Under the pieces are notes generated by a model. The model did not search any database. It was not told the DNA's origin and saw only the letters and a program-made list of their open reading frames with translations. A program made the translations under genes and the position numbers. Shown piece after piece: positions 50,416 to 57,081 of a stretch of DNA of 64,000 nucleotides (its first letter is position 1; each line of letters opens with the position of its first letter). Source of the DNA: Microbulbifer variabilis ATCC 700307 (GTDB lineage Bacteria > Pseudomonadota > Gammaproteobacteria > Pseudomonadales > Cellvibrionaceae); contig NZ_AQYJ01000029.1 of the NCBI RefSeq assembly GCF_000380565.1, positions 124,001 through 188,000 of the forward strand, given 5' to 3'.

Positions 50416-50840
50416 CAAAAACGATTGCTAAAATTATCTATGTAGGGCTAGTCAGTTTACTTGCTTGTAATGTGCAGGGAGGTGAATTAGCGAAGCATGT
50501 ATCAATTTATAAGCTCATAGTCGAGCCTGAAAAATATGATGGCCAGCTTGTGATGGTGTCTGGTTATATTGGTGGAAGGAATGGTCCTAGTAGAGGCTTA
50601 TTCGTTAGGAAAATTGACGCATTAATTACTAACACGGTGAACAAAATAAATTTTGATAGATCTTCTGCATCTGAAGCCGTATTCGAAAAATGTCCATGGT
50701 CTTATGCGACCATCGTGGGGTATTTTTCAGTTTCACCTGCCGCTGGCAAATTATCATTAAAAAATATTCGATCTGTTAGCTCCTTTGATATCTCTAATGA
50801 GGAGCAAGGGGTTAAACGCCTACCTTGCTATCATGAATAG
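50409..50840 (+). CDS. Small lipoprotein coupled to the Rhs gene; candidate immunity protein
   Basis: A 143-residue protein. The ATG at 50409 overlaps the last codons of the Rhs gene by 7 bases (ATGTTGA), so translation is coupled. The N-terminus is a lipoprotein signal with lipobox LLAC (IIYVGLVSLLACN); asparagine at +2 suits outer-membrane sorting. The mature part starts with LAKHVSIYKLIVEPEKYDGQLVMVSGYIGG, which resembles small OB-fold domains of the pattern P-x-x-Y-x-G-x-x-V-x-V-x-G-Y. The gene position and size fit a cognate immunity protein acting at the envelope; that is inference, with no known immunity family recognised. Confidence 0.65.
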   Translation: MLTKTIAKIIYVGLVSLLACNVQGGELAKHVSIYKLIVEPEKYDGQLVMVSGYIGGRNGPSRGLFVRKIDALITNTVNKINFDRSSASEAVFEKCPWSYATIVGYFSVSPAAGKLSLKNIRSVSSFDISNEEQGVKRLPCYHE

Positions 50841-51344
50841 TCGGAATCAGTATTGATCCGGGGCAATTTTCATGCTGCACAAAAGGAGAAGTCTACTTTT
50901 CAAAACATGAGAGAGGGGGCTGAGGGACTTTTTGAGGATTTGTTTCGAGTGCGTTGGCATTACCGTGCTTTGAATGGTGACTTTGGTCCAGAAGAACAAG
51001 CGCATACATTACTTGCGGACAAGACTCTAACTGCCGCTGGTGCTTTGTATTATTCAGATGCACAGATAGACGTTAATGGCGAAATGGTCAGCTTTCGTTC
51101 TGAAGTTAATAGTGCAGTTTACGAAGCAATCTCAAATAACAGAGCTTATTTTGCTGGAAGGCAAATGGCGCAAGGTTCGATGGTTGGTTTGATGAGTCGA
51201 TACTCAGGGACAGGGTTAGCCGGAGGAGCTGTATTTACTACTGGTTTTACGACCACGGCGGGGTTTGGTCGGGGGTTGAATTTTTTTGACCAAGGAATTC
51301 GCGATCCTGTTTCACTTATATCTGGTTCTGTTGTTGGAAAATAG
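50841..51344 (+). CDS. Orphan ORF in the Rhs island, possibly a toxin-tail remnant
   Basis: An open frame without a strong start: TTG 50853 or ATG 50907 are the options, and the frame is open back to 50841. The 163-residue product from the TTG begins with helical charged sequence (NMREGAEGLFEDLFRVRWHY) and ends with a glycine-rich stretch (GLMSRYSGTGLAGGAVFTTGF) that resembles the low-complexity pre-toxin part of Rhs proteins. It ends directly before the next gene. I see no known family. It may be the 5'-truncated end of an earlier Rhs tail displaced by the present one. Confidence 0.4.
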   Translation, partial: SESVLIRGNFHAAQKEKSTFQNMREGAEGLFEDLFRVRWHYRALNGDFGPEEQAHTLLADKTLTAAGALYYSDAQIDVNGEMVSFRSEVNSAVYEAISNNRAYFAGRQMAQGSMVGLMSRYSGTGLAGGAVFTTGFTTTAGFGRGLNFFDQGIRDPVSLISGSVVGK

Positions 51345-51347
51345 GAG

Positions 51348-51650
51348 ATGTTTAAGTCGGTTGTGTTTGCTTGTCCGCATTGCGGAGAAAAGACATTTTC
51401 AATTTTTCAGAAAAGTAAGTTAATGAGAAAAGGTGTCCAAAAGTGCGAGAGCTGTGGCTCGGCATGTGAGATACCTTCTTTACTCAAGCTTTTTGTTTCA
51501 TTGCTGATGGCATTTTTAATGCCTACACTTTTTATTGTTTTTTTTGGAATAAATGGTTTTGTATTTTCTTTGGTCTTAACCTCGTTGCTGATTTTAATAA
51601 TCTATTTTTGCTTGATATACATAAGTCCGTTGAAGATCGCACAAAAGTAA
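51348..51650 (+). CDS. Zinc-ribbon protein with two transmembrane helices, 100 aa
   Basis: A four-cysteine ribbon (CPHCGEK ... CESCGSAC, residues 10-45) is followed by two hydrophobic helices (LLKLFVSLLMAFLMPTLFIVFFG and FVFSLVLTSLLILIIYFCLIYI). GGAG directly precedes the ATG (TAGGAGATG), three bases after the previous stop, so it is read with the orphan ORF. The arrangement toxin-remnant plus small membrane protein could be an old effector-immunity pair. No family assigned. Confidence 0.6.
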   Translation: MFKSVVFACPHCGEKTFSIFQKSKLMRKGVQKCESCGSACEIPSLLKLFVSLLMAFLMPTLFIVFFGINGFVFSLVLTSLLILIIYFCLIYISPLKIAQK

Positions 51651-51670
51651 TTTGTGACGATCTTTTCATA

Positions 51671-51705
51671 CAAGACCCCGGTAGAAACTCCGGGGCCTTG
51701 TTTTA
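51671..51705 (+). terminator. Rho-independent terminator
   Basis: CAAG-A-CCCCGG, loop TAGAAACT, CCGGGG-C-CTTG followed by TTTTAT; it follows the zinc-ribbon membrane protein and ends the Rhs transcription unit. Confidence 0.8.
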
Positions 51706-51706
51706 T

Positions 51707-52073
51707 CTACTCAGCCGTAAGAATCAATTGTTTATTCCAGACAGTAATGTTGTACGGTGTCCCGACCTCAAAGCCTACCCTCCCCAGCCAGTACGTACCC
51801 CCTGAGATTAATCCAAGGAATTTGCCGCCAAGCGCCACAGCCAGGGTTAGATTTTAAGGGCGGATAGCCGGAAGTCATCACCGTAGCTCGTTTGGTCTTC
51901 ACTGAAGGTGTGTTTGCTAAGTAAGCCTCTGGCGACTCCTGGACTTGCCACGATTGGGGCAAGTTATCTAGATAAGCACCGAGCTTAGGCTTGCTCCGTC
52001 GAAGGTGATGAACAAATTGTTGCCAGTGATGATTGATCGGGGTGTGGTTGCCGTTGACCTGTTCCTGTTGCAT
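51707..52073 (-). pseudogene. symE: SymE-family toxin gene broken by a 4-bp duplication
   Basis: Read leftward from ATG 52073 (or GTG 52091), the protein has a typical SymE-type lead-in (ATVMTSGYPPLKSNPG, WRQIPWINLRGY) and then goes out of frame. Deleting one copy of the repeated GTAC (TACGTACTGG on the minus strand, near 51793-51800) restores WLGRVGFEVGTPYNITVWNK and then QLILTAE with a stop at 51707, the expected SpoVT/AbrB-like end of SymE. In the present frame it stops at 51768. SymE-like genes are frequent passengers of Rhs loci. The pseudogene call is strong; the name is by pattern. Confidence 0.75.
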
Positions 52074-52129
52074 GAAAACAATTCTGGACACCCACCCAAT
52101 AAGAAAAGTGGAGCGCTAGCTGTTAATGG

Positions 52130-52348
52130 TTAGCGCTCCAATGGCCGCATAGCATGTTCCAACTGACGTTGAGCGATAATCGCATCAATCACCCGAATCA
52201 CCGTGTCCTTGTCTTGCTCATCAAAAGTCTCCAGCAGCTTGAAGCATTTAAATAGCACCTCGTTGCGGATGGGGCTTTCCTCCATCGGCTGGCCCATCAC
52301 CAGATAGTCCAGCGACACCTCGAAAATATCCGCTAGAATGCTATTGAC
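52130..52348 (-). pseudogene. 5'-truncated XRE-family regulator
   Basis: The frame encodes SILADIFEVSLDYLVMGQ and then a helical tail (NEVLFKCFKLLETFDEQDKD ... VIRVIDAIIAQRQLEHAM), the C-terminal half of a short XRE regulator. The helix-turn-helix that should precede SILADIF is absent: sequence at about 52348 onward belongs to the orphan Rhs tail on the other strand. A shorter product from ATG 52318 (62 residues) is possible but would not bind DNA. It lies 39-57 bases upstream of the symE remnant, with which it probably once formed a unit. Confidence 0.75.
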
Positions 52349-52378
52349 CCTAGTGGGTATTTTTTAGAATTTCTGGTG

Positions 52379-53376
52379 ATGTCTTATGTAAGTGCGCGTT
52401 TAAGCAAGCCTGTTTTTAGCTTATTTGCGGATATTCCGGAGTTCACAGCTGCGATTCAAATTGTTGGAACCGCTATTAGCGCATATTTTTGCGGGCCTTG
52501 TTCAATAGCATTTGCCGCCCAATTTTCGACGAATGTTGCATATGCCAGAGCAGGTGGCTTTTGTCAAGCTATGAAGACTGGGGCAATTAGTGGAGCAAGT
52601 GCAGCGGCTTTTTATGGGATTGGCAGTGCATATGATGCCGGATCTTTTGGTTCTGGATTTTCTGCAGGGGCGATGCGAGTTGCGGCCCATGCTGCTGTTG
52701 GAGGGATTACAGCTGAGCTTCAGGGAGGGAAGTTTGGTCATGGGTTCTTTGCAGCAGGATTTAGTGCTGCAGCTTCGGCTTCGGGGGTTTTAGGGGAGCC
52801 TGGCACAAAAACCCCGGAAGGTGTATTTAGTTCGGCAATTATTGGCGGCACGGCATCTGTAATAACCGGAGGTAAATTTGCGAACGGCGCTATGACAGGT
52901 GCATTTAGCTATACACTTAATCACGGATTACACAAAGGTGGGGGTAATCCCTATCATGAAGAGGGAGGAAAGTTGCAGCCTCGGCTTGGAGTTCCTCCTG
53001 AGCATGAAGAGCAGGTTGTTTCTTGGAGGCGCTTGCTCTAGAAGCTGCAACGGAAGTTGATGCTGAGTGTGGTCTTGTGTGTGGGCTGACTCCTTTTCAA
53101 AGAGGAGGCAAGATTCATAAACGTTTTGAAGAAAAAATTAGGATGATTCAGGATGGACTATATGATGCATAAGTCAGCTATTTAAAAGGAGAGAGAATTG
53201 GATATGGGCGATTAGGCTCCAGTAGAGCTGATGTTATATACGGGTATCATCACGCACCTGAATTTGCAGTTGAACTAAAAACCGGTTGGTTTCCATTCAT
53301 TTCAGATGAGCAGATTGATAAATATATGGATAACCTTCCTGAGGATACTCATTTATATATGATTTGGGTTAGATAG
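52379..53376 (+). pseudogene. Orphan Rhs C-terminal tail with PD-(D/E)XK-like nuclease domain, frameshifted and stopped
   Basis: From ATG 52379 the frame encodes a pre-toxin segment parallel to that of the giant Rhs protein (AAAFYGIG, GGKFGHGFFAAGF, GGTASVITGGKFANGAMTGAF) with no Rhs core upstream. Near 53020 the frame shifts: the present frame stops at 53041, while another frame continues EALALEAATEVDAECGLVCG through FQRGGKIHKRFEEKI, is broken by TAA at 53170, and resumes VSYLKGERIGYGRLGSSRAD, VIYGYHHAPEFAVELKTGW to a stop at 53376. D ... E-L-K in SSRADVIYG/AVELKTG fits a PD-(D/E)XK nuclease core. It is thus a dead nuclease toxin tail. An intact gene follows 10 bases later. Confidence 0.75.
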
Positions 53377-53386
53377 GGAGATGAAA

Positions 53387-53977
53387 ATGAATGCCGAGTT
53401 GAAAGTCGCCCTTAAAGAGGCTTTTCCTGATGCTATATTGACTGGTCCATATATTTATTTTGGGCCTAAAGATCATTTGGTGAGCGGGTTTTGCCTGGAG
53501 ATGACTCGTAATGGAATATACATATCTGAGTTTGTATATCCGTTATTTAAGCGATCTGACCAATTAAGTCTACTTTTTAGTGAGCGCCTCCCTTACCCAG
53601 AAGGGTTTGTTGATTATGAGAGGTGGGAGGGAAATAAGAGGGTAGATGAGGTTGTTAACTGGCTAGACGCTAATTCTCAAAGAGTAAAAGAGAAACTTAG
53701 TTTAGGAAGATTTGTTTCTGAAATACAAAGCCATCCTGTTGCCTTGAAGAATAAGTGGGTACAGATGGTTAATGCTCTAGCTCTGATATTGCTAGGGGAG
53801 TACTGTAAAGCAAGGGTTATCATCCAGTACCTTTCAGATCAAGAACTACCTAAAGGGATGATGCAAATTTCTGAAGAATGCCGTGTATTAAATGGGGTTC
53901 TTGAGTGCAATCCAGATAAGGCAAGGATTCTAGTTGAGGGGTGGGAGCAGGAGATGAAAGCAAAGCTCAAGCTTTGA
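53387..53977 (+). CDS. Candidate immunity protein for the adjacent nuclease tail, 196 aa
   Basis: A soluble, acidic-to-neutral 196-residue protein with no signal peptide and no recognised family. GGGAG lies six bases before ATG 53387 (an ATG at 53381 is also in frame). It begins MNAELKVALKEAFPDAILTG and has YIYFGPKDHLVSGFCLEMTRNGIYISEFVYPLF, then helical sequence. Its place 10 bases after a nuclease toxin tail is what one expects of a cytoplasmic immunity protein, and it is intact although the toxin is broken. Function inferred from position only. Confidence 0.6.
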   Translation: MNAELKVALKEAFPDAILTGPYIYFGPKDHLVSGFCLEMTRNGIYISEFVYPLFKRSDQLSLLFSERLPYPEGFVDYERWEGNKRVDEVVNWLDANSQRVKEKLSLGRFVSEIQSHPVALKNKWVQMVNALALILLGEYCKARVIIQYLSDQELPKGMMQISEECRVLNGVLECNPDKARILVEGWEQEMKAKLKL

Positions 53978-54156
53978 TGTTCGTAAGTTGTACAAGTTCA
54001 GACTCAGTTTGACAGAGCGTTCAAAAAATAGTTTAAGTCTGAGTTAGACTATCCTTTGAGACTTTCTTGACGGAGGCTTCAGGGTTATATTCTTCTTGTG
54101 AAACCCTTAGCCTCTGATCTTCTTGCTTACTTTCTATTTGTGTAAGCTAAATACAA

Positions 54157-54495
54157 TTACCGCATACGTAGTCTGACAAATTCAGCTGCACTACCTATGC
54201 AGGAATCACTTGTCTGAAAGTCGATGGTACGGTTTGCCGCCTGGGCTGCTAGGGCGATAGATAGCGCGTGGGAACAGTAAGAATTTTCCGTTGAACAGGC
54301 TATGATGGCATTATACTTGGCGCAGGACGGTTGCTTATTTATAGATTCCATCAAGTGGATATAAACCATATTGCCACTAAGAGCCTCTACCAGGCGAACA
54401 GCCTTATCTTCGTCATCCAGTGCAAAGGCGCCGGTGGAGATGGCTGATAATACACACAGGTCGGCTAATTTTTTGATTGTGATTTTGAATTTCAT
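54157..54495 (-). CDS. Small exported protein, 112 aa, unknown
   Basis: A signal peptide (LADLCVLSAISTGAFALDD) and a mature part of about 85 residues with four cysteines (PSCAKY, IACST, SYCSH, DSCIG) that could form two disulfides in the periplasm. I recognise no family. It is a single gene at the right edge of the accessory region with ordinary flanking sequence. Confidence 0.55.
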   Translation of the reverse strand: MKFKITIKKLADLCVLSAISTGAFALDDEDKAVRLVEALSGNMVYIHLMESINKQPSCAKYNAIIACSTENSYCSHALSIALAAQAANRTIDFQTSDSCIGSAAEFVRLRMR

Positions 54496-54596
54496 TTTTT
54501 ACTCGTTAGTAGTTGGTTTTTCTGTAATTGGTTATTGGAATTTTGCTGGAAAATTGGCATTACGAGCTAATAGAGGGTTCTCGGTTGCCTCAGTCT

Positions 54597-55331
54597 TTAA
54601 TTGGTGAGATTCCAGTTTAACTTACCCAGTAGTTCTGAAAATGTCCCTCTAGGTGTCATATTAATATCAAATACCGTTTCACTTATCGGGTGCATTATTT
54701 TAAGTTTGGATGCATGCAGTAACAATCGTGCGCAATCATATTGTCTGGCAAAAAACCGGTTGTGTGAAGACTTCCCATATTTGGGACAACCGATAAGTGG
54801 GTGGTGGATATGCTTGAAGTGCCTGCGGATCTGGTGGCGGCGGCCGGTTTTTAGTTGGATTTCAACCAGGGAGTAACGGCTGGTGGGGTATCGATCTACT
54901 TCATAGGGCAGCTCAACGGTATCCAGTCGGCGGTATAGGGTGATTGCTGACTTGCGTGGTAGATCAGCTTTGGGGCGCTTGCGTTGATGTTTGAAATCTG
55001 CGACAGGTGGTAAAGGGTAGTCGATAACTCCCTGTTCAGGGCAATAGCCCCGGCATACCGCGAGGTATTCTTTGACGGAGTTTTCGCTTTCCAGCTGTTG
55101 CTGTAAAAGGGTGGCCATCTCACTACTCTTGCCAAAGATAATAATCCCAGAGGTAGGCTTGTCCAGGCGATGTACAGGGTACAGGTGGTGACCGCTCAAG
55201 TCCCGCAGGTATTGAAGTAAAATACGATTTTCGTTGCGGTCTATTTCTGAGCGGTGCACGAGCCAGCCGTCTGGTTTAAATGCTGCCAGAAGGTGGTCAT
55301 CCTCAAAAATGATTTCAGGTTCGTTGTTCAT
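54597..55331 (-). CDS. truC: RluA-family pseudouridine synthase, TruC-like
   Basis: A 244-residue pseudouridine synthase without an S4 domain. EIIFEDDHLLAAFKPDGWLVHRSEIDRNE, the catalytic-aspartate motif YPVHRLDKPTSGIIIFGKSSE (about residue 60) and QLKTGRRHQIRRHFKHIHHPLIG match TruC, which makes pseudouridine 65 in tRNA. RluA-type relatives modify rRNA, so the exact target is not certain. ATG 55329-55331 is chosen from the alignment; the frame extends to 55382. Confidence 0.87.
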   Translation of the reverse strand: MNNEPEIIFEDDHLLAAFKPDGWLVHRSEIDRNENRILLQYLRDLSGHHLYPVHRLDKPTSGIIIFGKSSEMATLLQQQLESENSVKEYLAVCRGYCPEQGVIDYPLPPVADFKHQRKRPKADLPRKSAITLYRRLDTVELPYEVDRYPTSRYSLVEIQLKTGRRHQIRRHFKHIHHPLIGCPKYGKSSHNRFFARQYDCARLLLHASKLKIMHPISETVFDINMTPRGTFSELLGKLNWNLTN

Positions 55332-55461
55332 CCGCAAATAATATTTACCATATCGCGGGGGCATTGTATGGCGGTATGGCAATCATTGCATCTGGAAATG
55401 TTTAGCTGCCTTCTTTTAAAATTGTGGGGAATAATTTTCTAATAAATAATAAATTTTAAGG

Positions 55462-55489
55462 TTGACATGCCTGAATTAGTGAATAAACT
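55462..55489 (+). promoter_or_regulatory. Sigma-70-type promoter of the rtcB leader RNA
   Basis: A perfect -35 TTGACA (55462-55467), a 16-base spacer and TAAACT (55484-55489, four of six matches to TATAAT). Transcription should start near 55496, at the first hairpin of the leader. Confidence 0.6.
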
Positions 55490-55550
55490 GCAGGGGTAGT
55501 TTAGTAACCACCTAGTTAAACGTGGACAGCAACCACGAAGGAGCCATGAA

Positions 55551-55586
55551 ATGCGAAATGTGGATATTAACAACCTGTTTTTTTGA
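55551..55586 (+). CDS. Possible 11-codon leader peptide
   Basis: Encodes MRNVDINNLFF. AAGGAG ends seven bases before the ATG, the ideal spacing. Its stop codon is followed within four bases by one arm of two mutually exclusive hairpins, as in translation-coupled attenuators. There is an overlapping alternative from ATG 55546 (MKCEMWILTT...), but with a spacing that is too short. Confidence 0.45.
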   Translation: MRNVDINNLFF

Positions 55587-55646
55587 TCGCTTTTCATGTG
55601 CACTTGCTTGAAAAGTGATTGAGCTTTTCAAGCCGGAATTCTCTAG

Positions 55647-55673
55647 AGCCCTGGCATTTGCCGGGGCTTTTTT
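55647..55673 (+). terminator. Strong rho-independent terminator before rtcB
   Basis: AGCCCTGGC, loop ATTT, GCCGGGGCT (9 bp, one G.U) and then five more T. It lies 55 bases before the rtcB ATG, so it must be bypassed or ends an independent RNA. Confidence 0.9.
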
Positions 55674-55728
55674 GTTTAGGGCTTTGGAGAGCTTTTAATG
55701 ATTTATTGGATCAATCCAAGGACTCTAT

Positions 55729-56937
55729 ATGCCTGTAAAAATTGTACTTAATAAAAACGCATCTTCAGGTAGTGTGCCGGTAAAAATATTTACCGATAAG
55801 GTTGAGCCGGCTGCTTTAGAACAGCTAAGGAATATTGCTCAATTGCCCATTATTCACTCCCATGTGGCGGCAATGCCGGATGTTCACTTGGGGCGAGGGG
55901 CGACAGTTGGTTCGGTGATTCCTACGTTTAGTGCAGTCATACCATCCGCAGTAGGTGTGGATATTGGCTGCGGCATGAATGCGGTGCGAACTTCGTTGCA
56001 TGCCCATCAGTTGCCAGACAGCCTAAAAGCATTGCGGGAGGCCATTGAGGTGAAAGTACCCGTTGGACGGGGTCGTCATAAGATGATTACTGCCAGGGAA
56101 TCTGCCTGCAAAATTTTAGCTCCCGGTGTAGATAGGTTGTTTGAAAAGCATCCTGGGCTTATGAAGAAGTTGCGTCAGCCCCAGAAAACCTGGGTTACCC
56201 AAATGGGGACATTGGGTGGAGGCAATCACTTTATTGAAATTTGTCTGGATGAGAGTAATGCGGTGTGGGTGATGCTACATTCCGGCAGCCGAGGTATTGG
56301 TAGTGCAATTGGAGAGCATTTTATTCAATTGGCACGCCGGGATATGGCTGGAAATATGCAAAATATGCCAGATAGGGACCTGGCATATTTTTCTGAGGGA
56401 AGTAGCCACTTCAATGATTACATTGAAGCTGTAAATTGGGCACAGGAGTACGCCAGGTTAAACCGGCAGGAAATGATGAAGCTTGTGTTGAATAGCCTGG
56501 GGGCTTACGTGCCGAAGTTTACCTTAACGTCAGAGGCTATTAACTGCCACCATAATTACGTAGTGCGCGAGCACCACTTCGAACGGGATGTCTATGTGAC
56601 ACGTAAGGGGGCGATCAGTGCCCAAAAGGATCAGATGGGGATTATTCCCGGTTCGATGGGGGCGAAATCATTTATTGTTCGTGGGCGTGGGAATCCCGAA
56701 TCCTTTTGCTCCTGTGCCCATGGTGCTGGCCGTAAAATGAGTCGCACCTCGGCTCGTCAGCGATTTACTCGAGGCGATCTTGAGTCTCAGACGCATGGCG
56801 TAGAATGCAGAAAGGATAAAGGTGTGATTGATGAGATACCCGCTGCCTATAAGGATATTGATGAGGTGATGAATAATCAGCTGGATTTGGTTGATGTGGT
56901 ACATACGCTGCGCCAAGTGATTTGCATAAAAGGGTAG
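55729..56937 (+). CDS. rtcB: RtcB-family RNA 3'-phosphate ligase
   Basis: A 402-residue RtcB protein (of the shorter type), which joins RNA 3'-phosphate (or 2',3'-cyclic phosphate) to 5'-OH ends using GTP and Mn2+. Metal and catalytic residues: VGVDIGCGMNAVRT (D and C), GTLGGGNHFIEI, MLHSGSRGIG, INCHHNYV, and the guanylated histidine in CSCAHGAGRKMSRTSA. AAGGA lies upstream of ATG 55729. No RtcR activator or RtcA cyclase gene is next to it. The terminator in its leader suggests conditional expression. Confidence 0.95.
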   Translation: MPVKIVLNKNASSGSVPVKIFTDKVEPAALEQLRNIAQLPIIHSHVAAMPDVHLGRGATVGSVIPTFSAVIPSAVGVDIGCGMNAVRTSLHAHQLPDSLKALREAIEVKVPVGRGRHKMITARESACKILAPGVDRLFEKHPGLMKKLRQPQKTWVTQMGTLGGGNHFIEICLDESNAVWVMLHSGSRGIGSAIGEHFIQLARRDMAGNMQNMPDRDLAYFSEGSSHFNDYIEAVNWAQEYARLNRQEMMKLVLNSLGAYVPKFTLTSEAINCHHNYVVREHHFERDVYVTRKGAISAQKDQMGIIPGSMGAKSFIVRGRGNPESFCSCAHGAGRKMSRTSARQRFTRGDLESQTHGVECRKDKGVIDEIPAAYKDIDEVMNNQLDLVDVVHTLRQVICIKG

Positions 56938-56976
56938 GCTTGACTGGTTCACCCTTTATGAGAACTTTGAAAAATA

Positions 56977-57081
56977 ATGGATTTTAATTTTATGAGTGCT
57001 ATTGAATTCAATTTGACAATGAATTTACCTGTCGAGTTTCCTCGGCTTTTATCGTTGATTAGGCAAGGCCAAATACTATGA
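56977..57081 (+). CDS. Possible 34-residue ORF overlapping the next gene
   Basis: ATG 56977 (or 56992) opens MDFNFMSAIEFNLTMNLPV and ends LLSLIRQGQIL with TGA inside ATGA at 57078-57081, overlapping the start of the following small basic protein. This suggests translational coupling. There is no recognised family and no strong ribosome site, so it could be chance. Confidence 0.3.
   Translation: MDFNFMSAIEFNLTMNLPVEFPRLLSLIRQGQIL

Larger units (their letters stand above)
55495..55673 (+). ncRNA. Structured leader or small RNA upstream of rtcB
   Basis: About 180 bases between a promoter-like site and a strong terminator. In order: hairpin GGTAGTT/AACCACC (55495-55512, one mismatch); hairpin CGTGG/CCACG (55521-55537); AAGGAG (55538-55543) and a short ORF; CTTTTCA (55590-55596), which can pair with TGAAAAG (55609-55615); the competing perfect 10-bp stem GCTTGAAAAG/CTTTTCAAGC (55606-55633); and the terminator. 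It could be an attenuator of rtcB or an independent small RNA. I do not recognise an Rfam-type family. Confidence 0.55.

Noticed and set aside
43000..54500. Insertion sequence, integrase or tRNA-bounded genomic island around the Rhs locus
   Set aside because: No transposase or integrase frame, terminal repeats or flanking tRNA was found; the region looks accessory by composition and content only.
54371..54607. Plus-strand 78-codon frame opposite the small exported protein
   Set aside because: No ribosome site and no family sequence; the minus-strand frame has a signal peptide and paired cysteines.
55500..55560. tRNA-like element before rtcB (GGTAGTTTAGT resembles a D-arm)
   Set aside because: No T-arm, anticodon stem or acceptor pairing could be built; it fits a simple hairpin better.
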